Shown here: positions 46,744 through 59,219 of the stretch, one piece after another
Layout of the letters: each line of letters begins with the position of its first letter
How positions within the stretch are numbered: position 1 is the stretch's first letter
The notes under the pieces: generated by a model
What the model was told of the DNA's origin: nothing
Seen by the model: the letters and a program-made list of their open reading frames with translations, nothing else
The model's database searches: none
From: Undaria pinnatifida
Lineage: Eukaryota > Sar > Phaeophyceae > Laminariales > Alariaceae
NCBI GenBank assembly: GCA_012845835.1
Contig: JABAKD010000019.1
Location: 1,411,501 to 1,475,500, forward strand
Direction: 5' to 3'
Length of the DNA stretch: 64,000 nucleotides
Made by a program: the position numbers and the translations under genes

Positions 46744-48716
46744 CGCAAGAGTGTGCGGTAAACCATCCACAGGGGCACAGCCAAGAAACGAACCACCAAG
46801 CGAGCAAACAAAGGCAAAAGAAAATCAAAGTTGAAAAATTGTTTTTGGGGGCCTCGAAGGGGTAGGTGTGCGGGATAACTTCCCTTGTGCGTTTTCGTAT
46901 TGATGGTAAAACAGATCCCGCTGCTTGTTCTGAAATCATCGCACACAGTGGTGAGTCCGTCGTCAAGCACGTCTGTTGGCTGTCGGGAGCAGTCTAGCCG
47001 CCGTTGCCGGCCGGCTAGTTCTGTGTCGATCAGCAGCCAGCCTTCGTGAGGTCAGCGTCGGTTCTGAGTCGGATCTGTCTTCCCGTGGTTGCGGGTTGCC
47101 AGGTAGTACACGTTTTCTCTGGTATCAGCTCTTCTCGTTGGGCGTTCATCTCACTCAGGTGCTCTTGCAGTGATTGCCCTTTTTAGATTGAACCCAATCA
47201 GCTCGAAAAATTCTGCAAATTTTGCGGAGGATACGTGTGTTGGCATTTGGAAACGTTCGAGCACAAACACCCTCAGTCCCAATGTATATAACAAAGTCAG
47301 TATACAGCAGCCGCACGGCCGCAGCAGTAGAAAGGCCGCCGTGTTGCAAGCTCCTGCCAATCTATGTGCCAGTATTCACTGCGGATTTTTGTATGCAGGT
47401 CTATCCACGAAATAATGTACCGAGGTCTTACATGTGTATGTTCAGATATAGACTACTGGTAGACCATATGCGCTACAGATATTGTTGGGCTGCTACTTGA
47501 TGCTTCGTACACCTGGCATGAGGTCCGACGATGCGTGTTCGACTGCTGCAATGAACGCGTTAACATCATCGTAGTTCGACTTTCTATTACCGCGTACCAG
47601 CCACACACGTAGACCGTGACAACTGGCGCCTAATTCGATGCGCGTTGTGGACGGACTTGAAGGGATGAAGAACTTAACGATAAAGATGAAGGAACACACT
47701 AGACTATAGTCTAGTCTAGTAGAGGAAGGACAATGACCTGCTTAGTCACCCTGTATCTGAGTCCCCCCTAGAGACGGAGAAATAGAGAATAAAAATGCGA
47801 GATAATAGATGAGATGAGCGAAAAAGCTAAATGTAAAAAAGCCGAGAGCTTGGAGCACGGCTGCTGTCGTACCGCTGTTGCTGTACTGCTGCTTACTGAT
47901 TATTGGCAGGGTGAGCGGCTGATGTTGAAAAACAAAAATCGACCGTCTTCGTGATCGTCTTGTGTGCTTATGACCGTACACACTCCGATTATAGAAAAAC
48001 GCACATATACACACACACGGGACCACCGTCCGTGGCCGTCCCCAAAGAGTGCTGCTACGGTGTGGCAGACAGCACAGAAGGTACAAAACAACTGGGCTGA
48101 TGATGTTGTAGAGCGGGCGGGAGAGAGCGGCAACGTGGTCCTTGACCTATGGCTCGACCATTAGACTACTCGCGTAGAATCACAAGAATAACTCAGCTAC
48201 GAACGAGTTCCAAAGGGTTAGGTATTACATGTATGATGATTGACGGATTCTCCTTTCGTGTGTTGTTGCTGCTTCTACGGGGTGCTCGGGGCGCTGCTGC
48301 TACTGCTTCTCCGCTGCCTGGTCTGACAGAGAGACGGGCGGAAGTGTGGCCAATGTTCTGTAGATATTGACCGGTGCGACTCTCAGGTTCGAGCGCAGCT
48401 ACTCCGCTAGGTATCCAAGGGCTAGATGCCGCAGTTATGGCGTTCGACGGATGTGTTCTGCAGGTGCGTGCCGTCGTTACCGCTGACGGGATACTCGATG
48501 CACTGCTGCTGATGGTTTGCTTGCTGATGACAAAGTGCTAGGTGCGAGGTTAACATCAGGCATCAAAGAGCCAGATGCAACATAGACCATAGTCTATGAC
48601 TCTGATGAGACGTTTGGGATATTGAACCGTTTAGCACTGCACTCTCACCGTTGGAATACGTATTTGGGATCATAAACGGAATTAGACTACACATGTTCCA
48701 TAGGAATATAGTCTAA
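46744..48716. other. no supported gene
   Basis: Short frames are present on both strands without domains. A TAGTC tract lies at 47697-47721 (ACTAGACTATAGTCTAGTCT). A CATAGAC/GTCTATG hairpin lies at about 48580. Confidence 0.4.
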
Positions 48717-49346
48717 TATTCGTACAACCCTTTTCTCAACTTACGCAGCACGTCCATCAAAGATACTGACGTTGGGCGAGACACACTCTGGCGTCACGAC
48801 TTAGACGATCGATCTAAATTAGCAGTCCACGAGACTGGTCCCCATCTCCATTGCTCAATACATCGCCTCTTTGTCTTCCCGATAGTGCCCCCCGTAGAAA
48901 AAACGCAGCACACGTTCCCATCCGCGTACGCACCCGGTCTTTCCCCGGTTATCCTAGCCGCCCCCACCTCCATACACATTGAAACAGGTTGGAATGGAAA
49001 CCCTGATGATGCGTCCTACTCCTGGTCGCCCTTCTTCCTAAAACAATCCCCAGAACCGAAAACGCCCAATGAGGTAAATCCATGTCCAGAGGTATCGTTA
49101 TTTCATTGCGTGCCATGTGCAAACTACACGCCGCTTCCTGCAGATTTCCGTCACTCTTCGCGCGGTGCATGCACGTACCAGAACGGCAGTCGGACGCTTT
49201 CTAATATTTTACTTATCGGTGTAACGCCCAACGCCTGGTTGACCCGTACCTATTGCCTCGATTTAACCGCCACAGTGCCCTTTATTTTGCCCACTGACCG
49301 TCCTCCCACCCCACTCCGACTTTTAGTCGCAACACTCCCTAACTAA
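48717..49346 (+). CDS. hypothetical open frame without start codon
   Basis: A 209-codon frame is open from an in-frame stop at 48714 to TAA at 49346 and contains no Met at all. If coding, it must be an exon joined to an upstream start. The text is Pro/Thr/Ser-rich with six Cys in the second half (NPCPEVSLFHCVPCANY). I recognise no family. It could also be chance. Confidence 0.2.
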   Translation, partial: YSYNPFLNLRSTSIKDTDVGRDTLWRHDLDDRSKLAVHETGPHLHCSIHRLFVFPIVPPVEKTQHTFPSAYAPGLSPVILAAPTSIHIETGWNGNPDDASYSWSPFFLKQSPEPKTPNEVNPCPEVSLFHCVPCANYTPLPADFRHSSRGACTYQNGSRTLSNILLIGVTPNAWLTRTYCLDLTATVPFILPTDRPPTPLRLLVATLPN

Positions 49347-50314
49347 AAAATCACCGACTACTAAACCTTCTTATTGAATCAATAGAATGCTCGCGTTTCC
49401 AGACAAATCGTCGGCCCCAGTTCTAATACGCATCTATCCAGCATGAGAAGACCACCCCGGTACGACGGCTTGATGGCGACCGCTACGTCTTGGATTCCGT
49501 TTGACACGTCCCCGAAACCGTCAGAAATCGATACCATAATTGCCTAAGATATGCAGAGCCCGAATCATCCCCCAAAAACATTTGATATCTCGTTGGGCAC
49601 GCGATCAGCCACTGCCAGACATCACCCCAAACCCTGAAGAAACTCCCCCGCCCGAATAATTCCCCCTTACACAGCCTCAAAAGCCCTTGGGAGCGCTGCT
49701 AAACGGCCTTGAAAGGTCACCATAGCTGCAGCCCACGTCGTTTTTCTCGACCGCAACCTCCGAGGCGGTTTGGTTGGGCTCAACCTAGTCGACTTAGACC
49801 CGACAGAAGGTTGTTGAGAGTTTGAAAGCAGCATATTTTCCCACGAGGTTTTCCTCGGGTCGTTTCTTGAATCCTCCCGTTGGTAACTCCTGAACACGTG
49901 AAACAAAAAGCCTTGGTGTTCTCCTTACTCCGTGCCGTAATGCGCCACTTTGTTGCTTTCTTAACCCAGCCACACGTACGCTTTACAGCTGTAACAATGT
50001 TTAATTCACGCCGTTAAGGTAAACAATGTCGTTCAAACGACCCAAGATCGCTCTCTCATGCTAATCCAATTCGCTAGCTCTCGTGCGTACTACGATCTCC
50101 GTTTTACGCGTTCTGCCACCGCTGTAGAGGTGCTCCTCCGACAAGGAAGTGTAACCATAGTTACAGGTCGTTTGCTACTATCATATAGTATATCATTACG
50201 ACCAGAGTGTAAACAATATTGCTTGGCATTTTCCTTCTCCACCAATGTCCACAAAGGCAACCATGAGCACCCCCCCCCCTTGTCTGCTCTGCTATTAGTA
50301 ACAAACTTCAAGCT
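49347..50314. other. no supported gene; 3' flank of the transporter gene
   Basis: Minus frames at 49483-49680 and 49667-49906 lie downstream of the transporter stop and show no domain. Confidence 0.35.
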
Positions 50315-53300
50315 CTATTGCTTTCTAAAAGCTCGTAGATCGATTATCTTCACTGTCCCGTTGTCGGCAGCATGGTTCCAAGCCAAGAACGCTATTAATA
50401 GACGCGCGGAAGCCAAGAGGTAGAACACGAAGTAGTGATCAAGGGGGTAGGAACGGTTACCAGCGATGGAGGCGGCAAAGAGCGCCGAGCAGGCGATGGG
50501 GGAAATAGCCTTCACCAAAGATTCGATCGTCACTGACATACCGTTCAGCTCCCCGCGCCTGCGGCTGCCAACCGCGTTGTTGATTGCGACGGCGAGGCCA
50601 ACAAAAAACTGGATTGAAGGCAAGCAGGACGCGCCGTAGGATTTTAGCGTAAAATGAAACAAGGGGCAAGAAGGGGCACAAGCAAGAAAGACGACGGGAT
50701 AACGTTAAAGCTGGTATAAACTAGGAGCGATGTCGTGCGTAGCTATGCTTGCAACTGCCGAATAAACAAGCGATATTGATGCCCATAGCTGCTGTTTGCC
50801 GTAACATTCGGCCGTCACGCCAGTGTGTCTGCTCGTCGATCGGGAACCTCTACGTATACGCCGCCATAGGCATCGTTCGCTCAAGCCCGCCATTTTTCGA
50901 GTATTCCCTTGGTATTCGTTACCGCATACAGGTTACGCCATGTCAACAACCGAACTATCATGTTGCCGATAACCCGTGTCCACAAAACAAAGTTACAGCT
51001 AATAAACGGAACACGTAATAAAACGTGTCCCGTTTTGTTCCCTTATAAGCAGCAGCACGCATTTAGAGCACCGAAACTCAAAACAAATAATTTCGGACTG
51101 ATTCTACGATAGCCGCCCCCCGAAACCAGCGGTTTTCTTCTTAACGAATGTTTCATGGCTGCTCGACATGGGGAAGGGTGCTGTTGAGTAAAGATCTCCA
51201 CATATTTTCTTGTGTGCAGTGGACTACCGAACAAAGACGTCGGGTTGGCAAGGGGCACCGTATTTCAAGAGGTACGGCTGGGAGCTGGTTTCAGAACAAA
51301 ACCGGCAATTTCGTCAAAGAAACGTTGGGGGGGGGTACTTTAGAACGACTCAACGCCATGTATTGTGTCTAGCGATTCTCCAAGCACAACCGACACCGCC
51401 ACAAAAACACCCGTGAACTCCGCATGAACTCTCCGCAAGAATAGCTGCCCATCTAATGCCGTAAATGGAGACAGATTGATAACAAGATAGACGAAGCAAA
51501 TTGGCATAATCCGAGTCGTAGTGTTCGTGCCATCCCTAAATTACAACGCCTTAGGCCCGTAAAAATCACCCACCGCGTTCGAACAAGCGTAGCAGATTAT
51601 CAATAGGGCCACCGAGGTGAAGAAAATTGGCAGCCCGTCACTGTTAGCCACCCGGGAAAGCATGGGGACCAATATAATCATCGGGATCTCGATCACTGAT
51701 CCTATCCTTTGAGACCTCTTGACACCCAACCAAGGCGTGACATGCGGCACGACCAATGTCTCCAACGCCAGCACAAACATTCCGCAGGAGAAGAAAACCT
51801 GTCGAATTAGTTGCGGTGGTTTGGGTGGAGAGATTGACAGGCGAGGAGCCCGAACTGAATGGACTTGTAACCATGATACGCACCATCATCGTCATCGTCG
51901 TAATAATATTCGACATATTCATGATGGCCGTCATCATTATCTGTATCATTACCATCAGCGACAGTAGCAATATCGTCAACGTTATCGTCATCATCATCAC
52001 CACGATCAGCTTCACTACCAGCATCATCGTCATCTTACCGATCAGCATCACCATCATCGTCATAATATCTCATCATCGTCCTTGTTGATGGCGAAGCGTT
52101 GAAAGTGCCTCGTTTCACTCAAACTATTGTAAACCTACCGTGTCACGACCCTGCTGTAGTAGCGCGACTCAACAGTTTCCTTCAAATCCTAGAATGAGTA
52201 AGCGTCTTCCCATAATAAGGCAATTTTACTGGTTTGGCACACTACCGCCTCAAAGAGGCACTCCTACCGAAGCTTTTTTCTGTTTGGATAATGCCACAGC
52301 GACTGCTTGGCACGCGTTCCACGTTAGTCAGTAAATAAACGTTCTGAAGATCTCCACTCCTGGAGATAGACCCACTACCTTATACGCGTTGATGAAAACG
52401 TGTAAGCGCAAACCGATGAACAAGCATGCAGCTTAGGCATGCACCGAAACCTGAAATATACAGGAAACGACCAAAGGGTTTCAAAATATGTTGAGTGCGC
52501 TGTAGTTCCACAGTCGACTGGGGGAACCCCGTCGGTTAAAAGTAGCTTGGCCATAGAGTCCAATAGCAGTAGGTCCTATTACAATGCCGATAATTATCAG
52601 ATGGAAAACCGGCGCTATCGCCGCTAAAAACGGCACAATGTTGTATCCTCTGCAATTACGGGTGGTTCTCATATGTCCAACAACTTCACAGGCTCTACAG
52701 CGCGCAACGGGGACTACTCAACCGGCGTTATAGAGAGCGCTTCGGTACCGTACCTTTACCGTAGACGCGCCAACACACCCCCACCTTTCCGATTTGAGGA
52801 GTTGACCAATCAAGTCCCCCTTTAGCGGCGCTAGACAAGGCCCACAGAGGATAGACCTCGTCGAACCCAGAGTGTGAGAACTGAGGAGTGTGAACAGCAG
52901 CAATGGAAAACCGAGAGCAGTAAAATAAGTTTAAACGTATAGGTTTACCGTTCGCGGTGAGGGACAACCTTAACAGGATAGCGCATTGACAAAAGTATGT
53001 GCTAAACACGGAAAGAATTCGGGGTTTGCCGGGTTCTTTGTATCCAAACCCCCTTGCCGCCTGGTTTGCGTTAAATGTCTACCTGGTTCTCACGGCCAAG
53101 ATGGCGCTTGAAATATCTACTAGAATGCCACAATTGTTTTGTAACATGCTGGCCTCCATGAACAGCGGAAGAGTGCGACATTGCCACAATAGGTGTTTAG
53201 GGCCCAAGGCTGGCGATAGCGATGTCAACTGTATGTCGGCCGAGCATGCGCCGACAGTAAAGTCAATGACTCTTGTCAGCGGCTTCCATAGGAAGCAGCC

Positions 53301-56300
53301 GTCCTTGTCGCAAGTTGTTCAGACTGGGAGGATTCCAGGTGTTCTAGTTCATTGTATATTGACCTTCCAATCTCAATCATCCGTTGCGCTCTGCAGCTCA
53401 ACTCGTAAGGGATTAGTCTATACCATCAACGACCTTTCAGACAAGCGTGAAGGCACGTGCCGACGCGTGTCTGAAAGGTCGTTGATGGTATAGACTAATC
53501 CCTTACGAGTTGAGCTGCAGAGTGCAACGGATGATTGAGATTAGAGCACGTGCCTTCACTTTATTGTGTATTTAATAGCATGCAACGCTCCCACTTCTCA
53601 GCGCATGACGCTCGTCGAATTACATCGAATAGCGCCAGCTCGTGTTCTCGGATTTTCGGCCAGTCCATTTGCAAGTAAAACCCCCTTTTTGGAACCCGGC
53701 GATATCAACCAAAATAGGAACGCCACTTACAAACGAACGACCGGGGACGATGGTATATGTCTGTAAGAAATGACTGCGCAGAACCAGTATGTGGTCACAT
53801 TGTGCGCCCACTATCGATCCTTCACAGACCTATCCACAAATGTAGGTAAATTTATAATGATTCCCGCAAGAATCTCCAAACATCCAAGACGTTTTCAAGA
53901 AAGACACCGATGTTTTGCGAACGTGCGCTGTGAACCCTTGCCGATTGTTCGATAAAGAGTGTCTGTCATATTTTGACTAATCCGCCGACATTTACTTATC
54001 GGATCTTGCGGGGGCGTGTTCCAACGATTATGCGAAAATAATTTAAACACCAAATATAGGGACGAAAAATTACACATTGACCCTTGATGGTGTTGCAAAA
54101 GCTTAAGGGTGGATTTTGAAGCTAACGGGGACCTTGGGCGCGGGAACGGTTTGTGAAGTACATCTTGAACCAGCCTGTCAACGAGTCTCGTGTACTCAGA
54201 AGATACATCAAACAGCTCCTAGATTATATCTAAACTCCCAACAAAGAGATCGAGAGATACCCTAGTACCAGAGCGCTACAATAAGCTCTATCCCCGCCAA
54301 GGCGTCAATAGCCAGGCTACGGTAAAGGGATCACATGTGTTGGGACTTTCTGCAGTATCTCGCGGTCACTCGAGAGACGGATCCCGCTGTTCCTTTGAAA
54401 TCATGAGCTTTCGTGAGGGTTAAAGTGTGTCGCGTGCACCCGCTATGGAATCGCAAGCTACGATGCACCAAACCATTCGCCCAAGGTCTTCCTGTCCGCG
54501 AGGTTGAGAGTTGCTTGCGCGACTGCGAGTGGTCCAAGTCTAACAGTGAACATGTGGGCTTTTTGCGCCCTACCGTACCCTTGGCCTACCCTTCACGGAC
54601 TTTTCCACAAACAAACAGAGAGCTGTGGCACGTGTGAGCCCTTTGCGTCGGTTCTGTGCCCAACACGTTGAACCAACCCAACCCTAGCAAGTGAAGCCGT
54701 TATAAAGATGCACACCGCACCGCACCGCATTTATTCCGTTTATGATCAGGAGAAGTCGGATGTTCCCTTGTGCCAGCAAGCTTTCCGGCTCGACCTTGCT
54801 CCCGTCTTGCCCGAGCACAGCTGAACATTGGTTTGATCCCCCTGTTTCCACTTGCGGAGGCATCACCGTAGGCAGCACCACCTGCGACTTCCTGGACCGC
54901 TTTGGGATATCGGAGTCATCTCGCGTCCGAGGGGATTCCGGCTCATGCATCGAAACATACTTTACACGGGCTCCGCACTCATTGCCGTTGCCGCCACCAT
55001 CGCAATCGTGTTGTTCAACTTTGCCGCCGCCAATGCCGCCGATGAAGCAGCGCCAGGAAGAATACCAAGCCAACAGAGTATCGCTTTTAGAGGGAGAATG
55101 CGTGAGGTTTGGGAGGGGGCATCGTCAGTAGGGCCGCGGTGTAGGCCGATCACCAAGAACCTCACTTCTGTTGCCAATATCCACCTACTCCAGTGTCTCC
55201 CTTGACAGTTTTTTCTTCAAGAGAATTAAAAAAGGATCACACGTTGGTTCAAGCTGACCGCTTATCACTTGTGCCAGCCATGCGGTGTGGCACGGCACGA
55301 AATAGGCTTCACCGCAACACTCAGACGCCCCACGGTGAAATGCTACGGTTGTAGTCCATGCCCTCGGTAACGAAGGTGGGAAATTTTGGCGTCTAGCCGC
55401 CACTTTGTATTGGCTGAACAGTACACGGCACCACTGTCATAAAACTTCCCTTCACAACGGGGTTGGCTGCCCGCTGAACCAACGCCGCAGTACACCATGA
55501 GCCATTTTGCGCCTGCGATTTGGAAGCCAAACATATCTGATCACGTACTGTGGCACAGTTGATCTCGCCGTCCCTTCGCCCGTTTCGAGGACTAGGGCTC
55601 GATAGTGCTGTTTGGGCCGGTGCTTGGGGATGTCATTCAAGGCACGCGACTGCCTACCACTACGGGGCACCCATGGGTACGTAACTGCGAGCAAGATAAT
55701 CGTGGAAAGTCGACCAAAACGACACACACACGTATTGCCGAGTTGGTGTTGGGCGTCAAACGCTTTTCCACCTGACAACATGGTATTGTGTGTATCTCGT
55801 CGAATGGCGAGCGGGTGCTATGGTAGCCCGGGAAAGCAACGTGGGGGCGTTGAACTCTTTATCAGTCACCGGGAGCGCCTCCCACCTATTGCCAAACGAG
55901 ACAGGGAAAACACCACCCTCGGGATGTGCCCGTTGTTTTCAAGGTGCTGGTATACCCTAGAATTGAATGGGTCGTTTTAGTAGTAGAGTACTCCGACCAC
56001 GATGGCAGGCATATGACATCCTCCGCTCCGTTTCCCTTGGGACCCCGTGATTAACGCCTTCGTCTCTGGAGCGTTTTGGAATTGATGCTAACAACGAGTG
56101 GGTGGCGCAGTACTCGGGGCCCGCTTCCAACTACCTGAAGCTCTATCTCCTGTGGAACCCACGAAAGGATACTGACCAACAGCACCGGAAGCAACAATAG
56201 GAGTAGAACTCACGTTATGTTAATGCCGCTTGCCGGTAACTGAGGATCCTTCAGAGAGCACAGCACCAGTGGTAGCGCTACGAATGACAAGCCAGCCCCG

Positions 56301-58426
56301 ACCAGGTTAGGCAGAAGATAGGGGTACCTGTTGGGTGTTTCGGTATCATGTGAGCAACTCAAGCGGTATGGGTGCCTGCTCTAAGTTCCGGTGGTATGGA
56401 AGCATCTTAGACACCGACTGAAGAAGCGATCGGAACTGGAAATCTATTAATAGCAGACGGAGATATGATAACGCGCACAGACGCTTGCTCCTTACGAGCA
56501 GGCCGTTAGCCAACAGCTAAACAGGATGTACCAAATACTACAGCAAGTATGACACGCGTTATTCGGTAGAGATGACACCAATAATACGTTAGGGGAGTGC
56601 CTTTCGGCATCTTTTTATGCAGTGGCTCGAGATCACTCGCGCAAGTAACACCCCTGTTCCTAGTGGCCATAGACTTTCGTCATGTTTGATTAATTTTTTT
56701 CGAGTCGTCAATGGAATGGTTACCTACGATCCGTCAAACAAATCGCCTAACGTGTGTTTGTCAGTGAAAAAAAGAGTCCGTCGTGCGAGTGACTCAGACG
56801 AGGCAATGGAAAAGGGGTTACCCCCCCGTACCGTAGCCTTGATCCTGAGACTCTTTCTTTGAGGAGGTCGATATCTCACACAACCCCAGTTATTCAGGGA
56901 AACATGTGGGCTAAAGCGTTGTTCCTGAAGCGTACGCCGCACCAGTACCCGCGAGACACGAGCATTCGGCATTCAAGAGCGGTCGAATCAGCATGCCCCG
57001 TCAAATTCAAAGAATATCTATGTTTTGCCAAGTACGTATAAGATCAACCAGTGTGTAGTTAACAATGCTTACTTTCCCTTGTCACTAGGTGCTCTTACGT
57101 CGGGGGTTCGGGTTCCACGGTAGCCTTTGTATGGTCTGATTCGATATTTCAAGGCTGACGAGGCTTTTCAACTGACGTACTATCCGCTACATCGTTGGGA
57201 TTCCATACGCGTTTTTCTTTTGGTAGGGTGTAAACGACCTACGAACCCTGGCTGGGTACATGACCTGTAGGAAACCATAGACAATACTAATGCTAGGACC
57301 AACGAACGCCGCTATCCCAGGCTACCTATTCAGGCCTGTCTTGCAATTTCTGTTTGTTTATAACCTAACTGTTCCGTGGGTTGGCTGGCCTTGGTTTACC
57401 ACGTTCTCGCGCTTCAATGCAGTTGTTTTGTTTGCATTCCAATGGGATTTGGAAATGAAATCGCCCTGCCGTATCAGTTAATGCTGATAATCTCTTGTAG
57501 GTAGGCCGTCCAATTGTGAGTCGGATCGCAATTCGTTTTTTGTGAGTTTTGTTCGAGTGAGGTATCGAGCTCATGACAGTAGAGCCCTCAAGAACATTGG
57601 TACACTGCAGCACCGTGGAGGACGTCAAATACTTTTTCTGCCTAATTTCTTTGATGTAAAGTATCAAGTAATGTATGCAGCTGGCCTGAGAAACACCGAT
57701 ATGTCGCTGGGACAGATATGCCATACCCTCCGTTGTCGCTCGAATACACTAAATTTAGTGGTAGCATCCACCATTACCCTACCCGATCGACACACTACAG
57801 TGCCGAGGCATTCACCTCCCGAATAGTCCATGTTGTGAGAAGGTCGCAGGGTGATATATCGCCGGCTCCGACAACAGTCCGCCAACGCCAGGTCCTAGAA
57901 TCCCCCCGACCGTCCAGGAAGCTGAATGCGTTTTATAGCCCATGACGAGAAGGCGATGACGGTGGCCGTGGCAAGGGGAGAATTACGTATTCCGGTTGTT
58001 GAGTGGGTGGGTTGGTGGGTGGGTAAGTGGGTGGATGCGTGGGTGAATTGGTGGGTGGGTGGGTGGGTGGGTGGGTGGGTGGGTGGCTGAGTTTATGGGT
58101 GGGCAGGTGATCAGGCGGGAGGGATAGGCACACGCGACTTGGTTAAACGTCATACCTTCTTGAGACGTTTAGCATCGGTGATCTTGTTTTCTGAAGTGGA
58201 AGGATGAGATAAAGCGACCTCAGACTCCAAAACCATTGTTCACTTCATGCGGCAACGGTGAACTGACTCGGTGTGTGGGTGGCGAGAATGTTTGATCAAG
58301 GCAATGTCGTGTGAACACTCACTCGCGACGACTCCCATGCCGACGGTCTCGTGCTCACTGCCACACACTTCGGAAACAAGTGTTCTGGCCACCACCAAAA
58401 CGCCGTTTAGGAGCCCGATCAGGAAC
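50315..58426 (-). CDS. major facilitator superfamily transporter, spliced, N-terminus not found
   Basis: This predicts a 12-helix membrane exporter of the plant ZIFL / fungal drug-resistance type. Minus-strand exons that join in phase are 58426-58323 (FLIGLLNGVLVVARTL, helix 4), 57311-57265 (FVGPSISIVYG, helix 5), 57124-57099, 56327-56214 (YPYLLPNLVGAG, helix 6), 54891-54726 (cytoplasmic loop and start of helix 7), 52880-52785 (GFDEVYPLWALSS), 51798-51574 (helices 8-9) and 50608-50315 (RGELNGMSVTIESL and last helices, TAA stop). Most donors are GTGAGT- or GTGGGT-like and all acceptors end in AG. Introns are about 0.14-2.1 kb. The two smallest exons are the least certain. Helices 1-3 and the start were not found; they may lie beyond the mobile element at 59.2-60.5 kb or be missing. 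Substrate is unknown. Confidence 0.8.
51101..51340 (+). repeat. ~240-bp dispersed repeat, copy 2, in a transporter intron
   Basis: It matches 26218-26457 and lies between the last two transporter exons, so the insertion is tolerated in an intron. Confidence 0.65.
51884..52080. repeat. cryptic ATC-type trinucleotide repeat
   Basis: ATCATC, GTCATC and ATCGTC runs dominate ~200 bp inside a transporter intron. A Met/Thr-rich minus frame here is an artefact of the repeat. Confidence 0.8.
53371..53540. repeat. 73-bp near-perfect inverted repeat (hairpin) in a transporter intron
   Basis: Arms 53371-53443 and 53468-53540 are reverse complements with one mismatch, around a 24-base loop. The loop itself contains GGCACGTGCC, and its AGCGTGAAGGCACGTGC pairs again with 53546-53560. 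It could be a foldback element, a small-RNA precursor or an assembly artefact. Confidence 0.85.
57998..58092. repeat. GGGT/GGTG microsatellite
   Basis: TGGGTGGGTGGG runs cover ~95 bp in a transporter intron. It is G-quadruplex-capable. It is internal, so I do not call it a telomere. Confidence 0.8.
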
Positions 58427-58521
58427 CTGGCGCACACGCCACAAAGAGCAGAGAAGATTGTTTGAACTATCTCTATTGGTTAATTTGAATATGGAAATTA
58501 GTTGTATGTCAGAAATTAACC

Positions 58522-58552
58522 GATGTATATAGTCTAGATGTATAGACTATGG
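58522..58552. repeat. TAGTC tract with 8-bp direct repeat
   Basis: GATGTATA occurs at 58522-58529 and 58537-58544 around TAGTCTA, followed by GACTATGG. Confidence 0.65.
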
Positions 58553-59219
58553 ATTGTAATATACCGCCATCTATTATTGCCCGCCTAAGTTGGAAGAAGT
58601 GTTGCCCCCAACAATCTTCTGGACAAGCCGTGGTGTCAGTTGTCCACCCTTCTTCCCCCCGGCACTTGAATTCATTTCTATTTCGTGTACGTAGGGGTCA
58701 GCATTGCCACCGTTTTCTCAACCTTGCGAGATCGGCAACTTTCATCGAAAAAGCTACCTTACGTTCTCCGTGTGCTTTCCACTGGCCAACTCTTACGCGG
58801 GAATTATACTACACGTTTTATACGCACACTTGGGCACACCCTTGCACGTGAGCAAGACTATCACACGTTAATGGGATGGTTTTAAGGAACTAATCTTTAC
58901 CCGACCCAGGCCATCTAGTGAAGGGTTTGCTACGATGGACTAAGCATATAGGTCGAAGTCTGCTGTGGAATGAGGTGCTGACCCATACGCGCGTGTTCCT
59001 CAACCTTGGCAGAGGACTCCCCCCCTACCGAAGCCTTGATCGCCTTCCTCGCATCTCGTCTCCTCATTGTACCGCTACGATACAATTTGTAAGCGTATCA
59101 CAGGATACTTGCTCGTACATCATGTTCTGAAGCAGTATGATTACTTTTAGTTTCCTCGAGACGTCATTTTTTTTGTGTTTTCAGAATGATGTACTTCACA
59201 TTCCCGAAACACCAATATC

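Noticed and set aside
57998-58092. GGGT run as an interstitial telomere
   Set aside because: The units are irregular and it sits in an intron; nothing links it to a chromosome end.
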